Source of the DNA: Lentisphaera marina
GTDB taxonomy: Bacteria; Verrucomicrobiota; Lentisphaeria; Lentisphaerales; Lentisphaeraceae
Direction: 5' to 3'
Assembly (NCBI RefSeq): GCF_028745505.1
Contig: NZ_JAQZZL010000001.1
Location: 1,919,818-1,983,817, forward strand
Length of the DNA: 64,000 nucleotides
Of this stretch, positions 16,115 through 23,407 are shown one piece after another. The notes under the pieces were generated by a model. It was given only the letters and a program-made list of their open reading frames with translations. It made no database searches and was not told where the DNA came from. The position numbers and the translations under genes are program-made. The first letter of the stretch is position 1; each line of letters opens with the position of its first letter.

Positions 16115-18460
16115 GTGAACAAAACTTTAGCTTTTATTATTTTATTTTTATTTAATTTCTTTGCCTTCTCAGAAACGCCAGAATCTATGTGGCGCCATGC
16201 CTTTAAAGAGTTTGACCAAGCAGAGATTCACTTCAAGAAAGCAGAGTACTCAAAAGCTGACTCTGCTTATAGTACTGCTTTGGCACAATTTCTGAAAATA
16301 TCTGTTGACTACCCAGACTGGGAAACGAGCTCTGTAAATTATCGTGCCAACGAATGTAAGGATAAGATTAGTGAGATTAAAAACCTTCAGACGGGCAAGG
16401 AGAAAACAACAAAAACAATTTCAGTTCAAAATGAAGATTTATTAAAAATTAGAGCCGAAAGAGATAAGTACGCGAAAGCGATGCTGAAGGTGTATAAGGA
16501 AAATAAGAAGAACATTCGTGAATTAGAAGTCACTAAAGCCCTTTTGAAAAGAGCTCAAATGTCTGCTGGGCACTCATCGCAAATGGATAGCGAACTTGAA
16601 AAAACTATTTTAGAGAAACGTAAATTAGAGCTTACTATCAAGGGTCTAGAAAAAGTATTGGAGGAAGCCAAGAATCAAAAAGCCAACTCTAGCAATCAGG
16701 AGATTAAAAAGCTCCAAGTAAAAATTGATGATATCTTATTAGCCTCTCAAAAGAAACAAAGAGAGTTGGAAGCAACAATAGAAAATAATAATAAGGACTT
16801 ACTCGAAAAAAATAATTCATTGATGGATCAAAAACGCCTTTATGCTGAACTCAAAAAGATTTCATCCGATAGTGAAATCGAAAAGAAGAAATACCTAGAT
16901 CAAATCAATAAACAAAACATTCAAATCACCAAACTTAATAAAGATTTAAATAGCCTTAAAAACACCACAATGAATTTGCGGAGTTCCTTGAGTATCGCGC
17001 AAAAATCAGCAAGTACCAGTGTTGATAGGGAGAAAACTACAAATGCAAAATTATTTAAACAAATCGAGGCACTTCAAACTAAAAACATTGGACTCGAAGG
17101 CGAAATTCAAACTCTTAAACAGAGAATGATAAAAAGTTCTGATGATACAGATAAAACCGTTCTAAAAAGTGAAATAGACAAAGTTAACAAAAGCTTAGAT
17201 CTAGAACGTAAAAAATCCGCACAAATGAAGACTAAGCACGACAAAGACTTACTGGCACTCAAAAAAATAGCAGACAAGACAAAGACTGAGTACGCAGAGC
17301 TAGAAATTAAAGTTAATAATCTCAGTCTTGAAAATAAAAAACTTCTTGTGGAAACAAGCAAAGCACGTACAGAAAAAAATACCTTGGCATTGAAAAATAC
17401 TCAGTTAAAAGAACAGCTTATTGAACGTGAAACTAGCTTTGTCAATCAACTGAAAACTAAGTCTGCTCAACAAGCTGAAGAAATCAAAAAACTTAATAAA
17501 GATTTAAAAGAAAAAAGTGACTTAAATAAAATTTATGAAGCGCGTTTAGATTCTTCTAACATAGCTATGGCGTCACTTAATGCAGAACTTAGTAAGTTAA
17601 TGAAGACTTCGAGTGCAGCACCATCTAATAAAGAGAATGATGCAGAAAAATTAGAGTTAATCACGAAATTAGAATCTAGCGAAAAATTGAACAAAAAGTT
17701 GAATAAAGAAATTATTTCTTTACGACAACGCTTTATACGGTTAAATGCCATGAGTGGGCAGAAAGATGATGAAATCATTTCTCGTTACGTGAAGCTCAAA
17801 AAGGCTCATGAGGAGTTACAAAAAGATTTTAAAAATTTAGTTAATCGTATCCCTCAAGAAGGACAGGTAAATAAAGGCTTTACTGATGAATCTACAGAAA
17901 ATATTACTAGAAAAGTAGAGACATTAATTTACGATGCCTATAAAGCCTCAAATGAAGGGAAACATCAAGTCGCACTTGGCCTTTACTCACAAGCATTAGA
18001 ATTGGATAGCAAAAACCTAGATGCTTTGATGAGAACAGGTGTACTTTATTATCAGCTGGGACAACTTTCTGAAGCAGAGCGTTACCTAAATCAAGCATTT
18101 TACCAAAATCCTGATGATGCCAATATATTAATCCCTCTGGCCAAGTCTGTGTTAGATAAGGCCGATTATCACCTTGGGATATCTTTACTGAGTCGTGCAG
18201 TAGCACTCAAACCAGATAATGATGAACTTAGAGTGAACCTAGGTGTTGCTTTACAGGCTTTGGGCTGGGAAAAGGCCGCTCTAGCAGAAATGGAAAAAGC
18301 TTATGAGATCAATGATAAGAATGCGCAAACTGCACTGAACTTGGCTGTTCTATATTTATCGCAGACACCCAAAAAAGTCAATCAAGCAAAAATAATGTAC
18401 GATAAAGCCTTGGCCATGGGAGCTAATAAATCTCCACTACTTGAAGAGCTCTTAAAATAA
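16115..18460 (+). CDS. Exported coiled-coil protein with C-terminal TPR repeats
   Basis: A 781-residue protein. I start at the GTG at 16115, which yields the clean signal peptide MNKTLAFIILFLFNFFAFS and has GCGGA upstream. A GTG at 16082 would add 11 residues without a ribosome site. After the signal come a short helical repeat region (AEYSKADSAYSTALAQF), then a very long Lys/Glu-rich coiled coil (about residues 85-590). The C-terminus carries tandem TPR motifs (YKASNEGKHQVALGLYSQAL, then LDALMRTGVLYYQLGQLSEA and onward). The layout suggests a periplasmic scaffold or tethering protein. It stands alone between divergent tsaD and co-directional gltA. No enzymatic motif is seen. Confidence 0.85.
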   Translation: MNKTLAFIILFLFNFFAFSETPESMWRHAFKEFDQAEIHFKKAEYSKADSAYSTALAQFLKISVDYPDWETSSVNYRANECKDKISEIKNLQTGKEKTTKTISVQNEDLLKIRAERDKYAKAMLKVYKENKKNIRELEVTKALLKRAQMSAGHSSQMDSELEKTILEKRKLELTIKGLEKVLEEAKNQKANSSNQEIKKLQVKIDDILLASQKKQRELEATIENNNKDLLEKNNSLMDQKRLYAELKKISSDSEIEKKKYLDQINKQNIQITKLNKDLNSLKNTTMNLRSSLSIAQKSASTSVDREKTTNAKLFKQIEALQTKNIGLEGEIQTLKQRMIKSSDDTDKTVLKSEIDKVNKSLDLERKKSAQMKTKHDKDLLALKKIADKTKTEYAELEIKVNNLSLENKKLLVETSKARTEKNTLALKNTQLKEQLIERETSFVNQLKTKSAQQAEEIKKLNKDLKEKSDLNKIYEARLDSSNIAMASLNAELSKLMKTSSAAPSNKENDAEKLELITKLESSEKLNKKLNKEIISLRQRFIRLNAMSGQKDDEIISRYVKLKKAHEELQKDFKNLVNRIPQEGQVNKGFTDESTENITRKVETLIYDAYKASNEGKHQVALGLYSQALELDSKNLDALMRTGVLYYQLGQLSEAERYLNQAFYQNPDDANILIPLAKSVLDKADYHLGISLLSRAVALKPDNDELRVNLGVALQALGWEKAALAEMEKAYEINDKNAQTALNLAVLYLSQTPKKVNQAKIMYDKALAMGANKSPLLEELLK

Positions 18461-18618
18461 TTAAACATTCAAGTGTTGTTACACTTTTGTAAGATTTTGT
18501 ATATTTTTACACAAAAGGTAAAAATTGACTTAAACTAGTAGGTCGATGCGGTTGATTTTATGACAAAACTTTATATCTTACAGGACTTTTTAAATCTAAG
18601 ACAATTCGAGGAGAAATA

Positions 18619-19872
18619 ATGTCTGAATCAGCAACGCTAAACCTCGCGGGTAAAACCCTAAATCTACCCATTTTAGAGGGTACTGAAAACGAAAAAGCAA
18701 TTGACATAAGCGCACTTCGCAAAGAAACAGGCTTTGTCACTTTTGACCCCGGTTACGGAAATACATGTCCGTCTAAAAGCTCAATTACTTTTTTAAATGG
18801 TGAAGCAGGTGCTTTGCGTTACCGTGGCTACACAATTGCAGAACTTTGTGACAAGCACACTTTCGAAGAAGCTTCTTACCTTACTCTATATGGTGAACTA
18901 CCTACAAGTGAGCAGTTAGCTGAATTTACAGCTAATATCAATGAAAACTCCAAGATGCCAAAGCAACTAGAAAAAATCTTTGATGCTTACCCTGATTCAA
19001 TTCATCCAATGGTAATGATCAACGTTTTAGTATCTTCACTTTCAGCTTACTACCCAGATTCAACAAGTATTTCTGATCCAGCTCAGGTTGAGAAAGCTAC
19101 TCAGATTGCTCTTGGTCAGATGTTAACTTTTGTTGCTTTCGCTTACAGAAAGAGTATTGGCGCAAGCTTTGAATACCCAACTGAACCTTGTTCTGCGGCA
19201 GCTGGCTTATTAAAAATGATGTTCGGTAATGACTACGTAGTAGATCCTGACGTTGAAAAGGTAATTGATGAATTACTCATTCTTCACGTTGATCACGAGT
19301 TTAACTGTTCAACATCTACAGTTCGTTTAATCGGTTCATCACAAGCTAATTTATTCGCATCGATTTCTGGTGGTATTTCAGCTCTTTGGGGACCTTTACA
19401 CGGTGGTGCTAACCAAGCTGTAGTTGAAATGCTTCAATACATCCACGAAAACGATATTGATCCACAAGAGTACCTAGAAAAAGTTAAGCGCAAAGAAGAC
19501 GGTATTCGTCTAATGGGCTTTGGTCACCGCGTTTACAAAAACTATGATCCACGTGCACGTATCATCAAAAAGACTTGTGACCGCGTAATGGCGAAGCTAG
19601 GCCAAGAAGATCCATTACTTGCAATCGCACAAAAACTTGAAGCGGCAGCACTTTCTGATGAGTACTTCACAAGTAGAAAACTTTACCCTAACGTAGATTT
19701 CTACTCAGGTATTGTTTATAGAGCCATCAAAATTCCAACAGAGATGTTCACACCTTTATTTGCTTTAGGTCGTTTACCTGGTTGGATCGCTCACTGGAGA
19801 GAGCAAAACTCTGATCCAGGTGCTAGAATTGGTCGTCCTCGTCAAATCTACACAGGCGAGACACAGCGCTAA
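18619..19872 (+). CDS. gltA: Citrate synthase
   Basis: A 417-residue type II citrate synthase. It condenses acetyl-CoA and oxaloacetate at entry to the TCA cycle. It shows the beta-rich N-terminal extension of the hexameric form, FDPGYGNTCPSKSSITF, LRYRGYTIAEL, LHVDHEFNCSTSTVR, the catalytic His in GPLHGGANQAVVEML, MGFGHRVYKNYDPRA with the oxaloacetate-binding His, and the catalytic Asp in PNVDFYSGIVYRA. The start has GAGGAGAAATA upstream, a strong ribosome binding site. Codon choice is visibly more biased (GGT, CGT, GAA, AAC) than in the neighbours, which suggests high expression. A strong terminator follows, so it is probably monocistronic. Confidence 0.97.
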   Translation: MSESATLNLAGKTLNLPILEGTENEKAIDISALRKETGFVTFDPGYGNTCPSKSSITFLNGEAGALRYRGYTIAELCDKHTFEEASYLTLYGELPTSEQLAEFTANINENSKMPKQLEKIFDAYPDSIHPMVMINVLVSSLSAYYPDSTSISDPAQVEKATQIALGQMLTFVAFAYRKSIGASFEYPTEPCSAAAGLLKMMFGNDYVVDPDVEKVIDELLILHVDHEFNCSTSTVRLIGSSQANLFASISGGISALWGPLHGGANQAVVEMLQYIHENDIDPQEYLEKVKRKEDGIRLMGFGHRVYKNYDPRARIIKKTCDRVMAKLGQEDPLLAIAQKLEAAALSDEYFTSRKLYPNVDFYSGIVYRAIKIPTEMFTPLFALGRLPGWIAHWREQNSDPGARIGRPRQIYTGETQR

Positions 19873-19895
19873 TCTTTATTTAAAGATTCCCAAAA

Positions 19896-19925
19896 GGCCA
19901 GCTTAAAAGCTGGTCTTTTTTATTT
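19896..19925 (+). terminator. Rho-independent terminator of gltA
   Basis: GGCCAGCTT and AAGCTGGTC form a 9-bp stem (one G-U pair) around a minimal AA. It is immediately followed by TTTTTTATTTT, 23 bases after the gltA stop. Confidence 0.85.
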
Positions 19926-19961
19926 TAAGGATGAGTGGTTTGCTCAACAAAAATCATTGTT

Positions 19962-19995
19962 AAACAAAAAAATAGCCTGTGCTTAACAGGCTATT
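19962..19995 (-). terminator. Rho-independent terminator of the downstream minus-strand kinase gene
   Basis: AATAGCCTGT (19971-19980) and ACAGGCTATT (19986-19995) form a perfect 10-bp stem with a 5-base loop. On the minus strand the hairpin is followed by TTTTTTTGTTT. It sits 18 bases after the kinase stop, back to back with the gltA terminator. Confidence 0.8.
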
Positions 19996-20013
19996 AAATT
20001 TTTCTACTTAACT

Positions 20014-21174
20014 TTAAAGTAAGTTGAGAAAGTCAGGGATGCGACCTATGTAGTAGAGGTAACAAAGAAATACCATGATGCAAAAGAAAGTGTAGACAGC
20101 AAATCCGAGTCCACTATTTTGTCTTCTTATGGTTTTGTTAGCGGCTGCTGTATGCTGGACAGTCGCCTTATTGGCTTTGATGGCATTTTTCTTTTTCTCG
20201 GGAGTTTTAGTTTGCCTAGTAGGCTTGTCAGGGTTTTCACTATCAAGAGCTTTATCCAAGAGTGAAATGAGTTTCTCCCAGCTTTCGTAGCGATCTGCGG
20301 GGTCCTTAGCAGTCATTTTACCGATGATAGTTTGCATTTTATTAGAGAATTTTTTACCTGAAGACAGAGACTCCAAGCTTGGAATAGGGGAGGAAACTTG
20401 CATTTGCAAGACTTCTTGTGGAGTTCCTTGGTAAACTCTTTTTCCTGTCAAAGCATACATCATAACTAAACCTAAAGAGTACATGTCAGTTCGAAAATTC
20501 ACTTCTTTCATGGTAGCTTGTTCGGGGCTCATGAAGTCAGGTGTACCATTGATATAACCCGAATCATCTATACCACCTTGCATTGCAAGGCCAAAGTCCA
20601 TAACGAGGTAGCGACCCTTACTGTTATAACGAATGTTTTCTGGCTTAATATCACGGTGAATCATGTTGTGATCGTTCCATGCGTAAGAGAGTGCCTGAGC
20701 AATCTCTTTAGCTAACACTAGTGTTGCTGTTTCATTTAGAGTATGATCAGCAGTAACTACGTCGGATAGGTCTTGCCCATCAACATATTGCATGGTGATA
20801 AAGAAAATATTATTTTTACAGCCCGCATTATATGTCGTTACAATATTGGGGTGTTGTAATGCGGCAGAGTTTTGTACTTCTTTAATGAATAGATCTACAG
20901 TGCCTTCCGCGTGTAATTGATCGGGACTAATTGTTTTAAGAGCAACTTGTCGATTCATGAGTAAATGTTCTGCGAGGAACACAAAACCCATTGATCCCTT
21001 TCCTATAAACTCCTTGATGATATGATCATCAATAATATTACCAACCTCTAATTCATCCTGGAGCGGTATTTGAAACTCAGATGAACAACTTGGGCAATTA
21101 ACTGCGTGACCGCATTCCGCGCTATCAGCAGCGAACATTTCTGCACATGCAGGGCATGATACTTTTATGAGCAT
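20014..21174 (-). CDS. Membrane-anchored Ser/Thr protein kinase with N-terminal zinc ribbon
   Basis: About 386 residues from the ATG at 21174. An in-frame ATG at 21180 and one at 21252 are alternatives; 21174 has TGGA 7 bases upstream and starts just before the conserved part. Domains: a zinc ribbon (CPACAEMF...CPSCSSEFQIP, about residues 7-37), then a Hanks-type kinase with GKGSMGFVF, the VALK lysine, HRDIKPEN, DFGLAMQ and SPEQA (a substitute for APE). A Lys/Thr-rich linker and a C-terminal membrane helix (VYTFFCIMVFLCYLYYI) follow. All catalytic motifs are intact, so it should be active, with the kinase in the cytoplasm. The terminal helix leaves only about 10 residues outside, so it is not an obvious receptor. 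Its terminator lies just downstream. Confidence 0.9.
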   Translation of the reverse strand: MLIKVSCPACAEMFAADSAECGHAVNCPSCSSEFQIPLQDELEVGNIIDDHIIKEFIGKGSMGFVFLAEHLLMNRQVALKTISPDQLHAEGTVDLFIKEVQNSAALQHPNIVTTYNAGCKNNIFFITMQYVDGQDLSDVVTADHTLNETATLVLAKEIAQALSYAWNDHNMIHRDIKPENIRYNSKGRYLVMDFGLAMQGGIDDSGYINGTPDFMSPEQATMKEVNFRTDMYSLGLVMMYALTGKRVYQGTPQEVLQMQVSSPIPSLESLSSGKKFSNKMQTIIGKMTAKDPADRYESWEKLISLLDKALDSENPDKPTRQTKTPEKKKNAIKANKATVQHTAAANKTIRRQNSGLGFAVYTFFCIMVFLCYLYYIGRIPDFLNLL

Positions 21175-21254
21175 ATCCATTTCCAAATAAGTGTTTAAAT
21201 CCGTATAAATTTTAGCACCATCTAACAAAAAAACTATTAAATTTGAATTCAATT

Positions 21255-21272
21255 TATTCTAAATCTAGAATA
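21255..21272. repeat. Inverted repeat upstream of the kinase gene
   Basis: TATTCTA-AATC-TAGAATA is a perfect 7-bp inverted repeat with a 4-base spacer, in the gap between the kinase and the MtnN-YggS gene. It may be an operator for the kinase gene. No T-run is present, so a terminator is less likely. Confidence 0.3.
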
Positions 21273-21334
21273 GCTAGTGCATAATTAATACAAAAACTGA
21301 TTAAATTTTATGCTCTTTGAATGTTTAGATCTCA

Positions 21335-22729
21335 TTATGTTTCGTAATAACGTGTCCCCATAATGGCACTACCTATGCGCAAAATATTCGATCCACTGGC
21401 AATAGCTTCTTCATAATCTCCCGACATCCCCATGCTTAGTTTTGCTTTTGAAGGAAAGAATTTTTCATATTTATCAGCCAGCTCTTTAAGTTCTTGGAAT
21501 ACAGATAAGTTTTCTTTTTTACTTGCACTCAATGGCCCCATAGTCATTAAGCCAACAAGTTTTACGTTTTTAAGTCCAGAGCACGTCACTATGAGTTTTT
21601 CTAAAGATAAAGAACTCACACCACTTTTTTGAATTTCTCCAGTTAGGTTGAGCTGTATAAAGATATTTATGACTTTGCCTTCTTCAGCAGCAATGCGGTC
21701 AATTCTTTGCGCTAAGGCAATATTATCAACAGAATGAATTGTTTGTACTACTTTAACTGCCTGACGTACTTTGTTAGATTGCAGTGGACCAATTAAATGC
21801 CAATGAATATCATCGGGTAAAACTTGTGATTTTTCAATCATTTCTTGAACGCGGTTTTCTGCAAATTGCCTCTGCCCGTGTTTATATAGAGCGTAAATTT
21901 TATCGGCGGGATGGTTTTTTGTTACCGTAAGGACTTGTACTTCAGAGCTGTCACGTTGGTGGTCTTTTGCACAAGTCGCAACATGATCAAGGATGTCATC
22001 ATAGCGCTTGGGGATTTCTAGGTTGCTATTCATAGTCTCTAAAATATGTTTAACCATATAACAAGAATTTTCTGCAACTAATGGCAGCAAGCTATTAAAG
22101 TCACAAGCAGCATTTCCATCTGCGCGGTCTGAAATTGTACGAATAACTAAAAAAGGAATTTTATGTCTAGAGGCAACAAAGGCTAAAGCCGCACCTTCCA
22201 TTTCCACTGCATCACCAGCTAATTCTTCAGTAAAGTAGGGTTTTACATGCTCATGAGTAATAAACTGATCACCCGTTAGGATACGCCCCTTGAAAATCTT
22301 ATGTTCATCCGTTGTAAAACTTTCGGCGAGTTGAGTTAAAAATTGACAAGAATGAAAGATTTTTTCATTGGTATACGGTATCTCGCCACGTTCAAATCCT
22401 AGAGCATTTAATTCTAGATCATGCTGAATGAATTCAGTACCGATGACAACATCGCCCGTATCATAGCTCTCGTTTAATGCTCCAGCGACGCCAGTAAAAA
22501 TAAAATAATCAGGCTGCCAAGTATCAGCAATATGTTGGACTAACATCGCAGCCTGGACTTTGCCAATGCCAGAAAGACTTAATAAGCATTTTATATTTTT
22601 ATACGAACCTTCTTGGTATTGAAAAGGACCATTAGAGATATCATTAAGGTCAGTGAATTGCGGTCTTAATTTTTCTAATTCTTCTGGTAAGGCACCTATT
22701 ATGGCAATGCGTACTTGCTCGAGAGACAT
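21335..22729 (-). CDS. mtnN: Fusion of MTA/SAH nucleosidase (MtnN) and YggS-type PLP homeostasis protein
   Basis: A 464-residue two-domain protein. Residues 1 to about 228 are a 5'-methylthioadenosine/S-adenosylhomocysteine nucleosidase: IAIIGALPEELEKLRP with the catalytic Glu, LSGIGKVQAAM, FTGVAGALN, DAVEMEGAALAFVA with the ribose-binding Glu, and IRTISDRADG with the catalytic Asp. It would cleave adenine from SAH or MTA. Residues about 235-464 are a YggS/PLPBP protein: VLTVTKNHP with the PLP Lys, FAENRVQEM, WHLIGPLQSNK, IHSVDNIALAQRI, GLMTMGP, LSMGMSGDYEEAI and SNILRIGSAIMGTR. YggS binds PLP and balances B6 vitamers and amino-acid pools. Both halves look complete and there is no stop or frameshift between them. 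pdxA, a PLP synthesis gene, is in the same window but not linked. Confidence 0.93.
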   Translation of the reverse strand: MSLEQVRIAIIGALPEELEKLRPQFTDLNDISNGPFQYQEGSYKNIKCLLSLSGIGKVQAAMLVQHIADTWQPDYFIFTGVAGALNESYDTGDVVIGTEFIQHDLELNALGFERGEIPYTNEKIFHSCQFLTQLAESFTTDEHKIFKGRILTGDQFITHEHVKPYFTEELAGDAVEMEGAALAFVASRHKIPFLVIRTISDRADGNAACDFNSLLPLVAENSCYMVKHILETMNSNLEIPKRYDDILDHVATCAKDHQRDSSEVQVLTVTKNHPADKIYALYKHGQRQFAENRVQEMIEKSQVLPDDIHWHLIGPLQSNKVRQAVKVVQTIHSVDNIALAQRIDRIAAEEGKVINIFIQLNLTGEIQKSGVSSLSLEKLIVTCSGLKNVKLVGLMTMGPLSASKKENLSVFQELKELADKYEKFFPSKAKLSMGMSGDYEEAIASGSNILRIGSAIMGTRYYET

Positions 22730-22960
22730 GGATCATTCCTATAATTTATTTTTTCGATATTATAACCTCATTTCCACATAGCGAAAAAGCATAAAAATTA
22801 TTAGTTCAACTTTATCCTTTACATTGTTTATTTGGTGAAAGGAAATTGATTTCTGTGATTACTTTAGATTTAACAGTTTTTTGTGTCTTATAAGTAGGCA
22901 AGATAGGCTGAGGCTATAGTTTTTAAGACAGTTAATTTAATTAAACAATGGAAAAAGATA

Positions 22961-23395
22961 ATGAGTCATTACGAAAAGATTTGGTGGTTAGAAGATAATA
23001 AAATCGGTGGAATGCCTAAGCCACCAGTTGAAGAAATAGCTAATCTAAAAAAATCTGGATTAGGGGCAATAGCTTCATTTTTGGAAGGTCAAGATAATTT
23101 AGAAGAATACAGAGAAAATGGCATTGAGTTCTTTTGGTCTCCAATTGTAGATGACGAAGCACCAACAAAGGAGCAGGTTGCAGAATTTGTTAAGTTTGTG
23201 GAAAAGACTCTGGAGCAAGGCTTATCACTTGCGGTTCACTGCAAGGGAGGAAATGGACGTGCGGGAACCATGTTAGCGGCATATTACATGTCTAAAGGCA
23301 AAAGTTCCGAGGAAGTACTGAAGTTCATGAGAGGCATCAACCCACGAGCAGTTGCCACAGAAGTACAAGAGCAGTTTTTGAATAGCTTGAACTAA
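22961..23395 (+). CDS. Dual-specificity/Cys-type phosphatase
   Basis: A 144-residue protein. It has the P-loop VHCKGGNGRAG (C-x5-R, about residues 93-103) of the protein tyrosine/dual-specificity phosphatase superfamily, and an upstream Asp-rich loop (SPIVDDEAP, about 61-69) that can supply the general acid. FMRGINPRAV near the C-terminus fits the DUSP23-like compact class. No signal peptide is present. Its stop lies only 12 bases before the GH31 gene, so the two form one transcription unit; the substrate may be a phosphorylated sugar or protein rather than phosphotyrosine, which the sequence alone cannot decide. Confidence 0.85.
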   Translation: MSHYEKIWWLEDNKIGGMPKPPVEEIANLKKSGLGAIASFLEGQDNLEEYRENGIEFFWSPIVDDEAPTKEQVAEFVKFVEKTLEQGLSLAVHCKGGNGRAGTMLAAYYMSKGKSSEEVLKFMRGINPRAVATEVQEQFLNSLN

Positions 23396-23407
23396 GACCT
23401 AGTAAAA

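Noticed and set aside
18471..18486. Hairpin AAGTGT-TGTT-ACACTT as terminator of the coiled-coil gene
   Set aside because: Only 6 bp, AT-rich, and not followed by an uninterrupted T-run.
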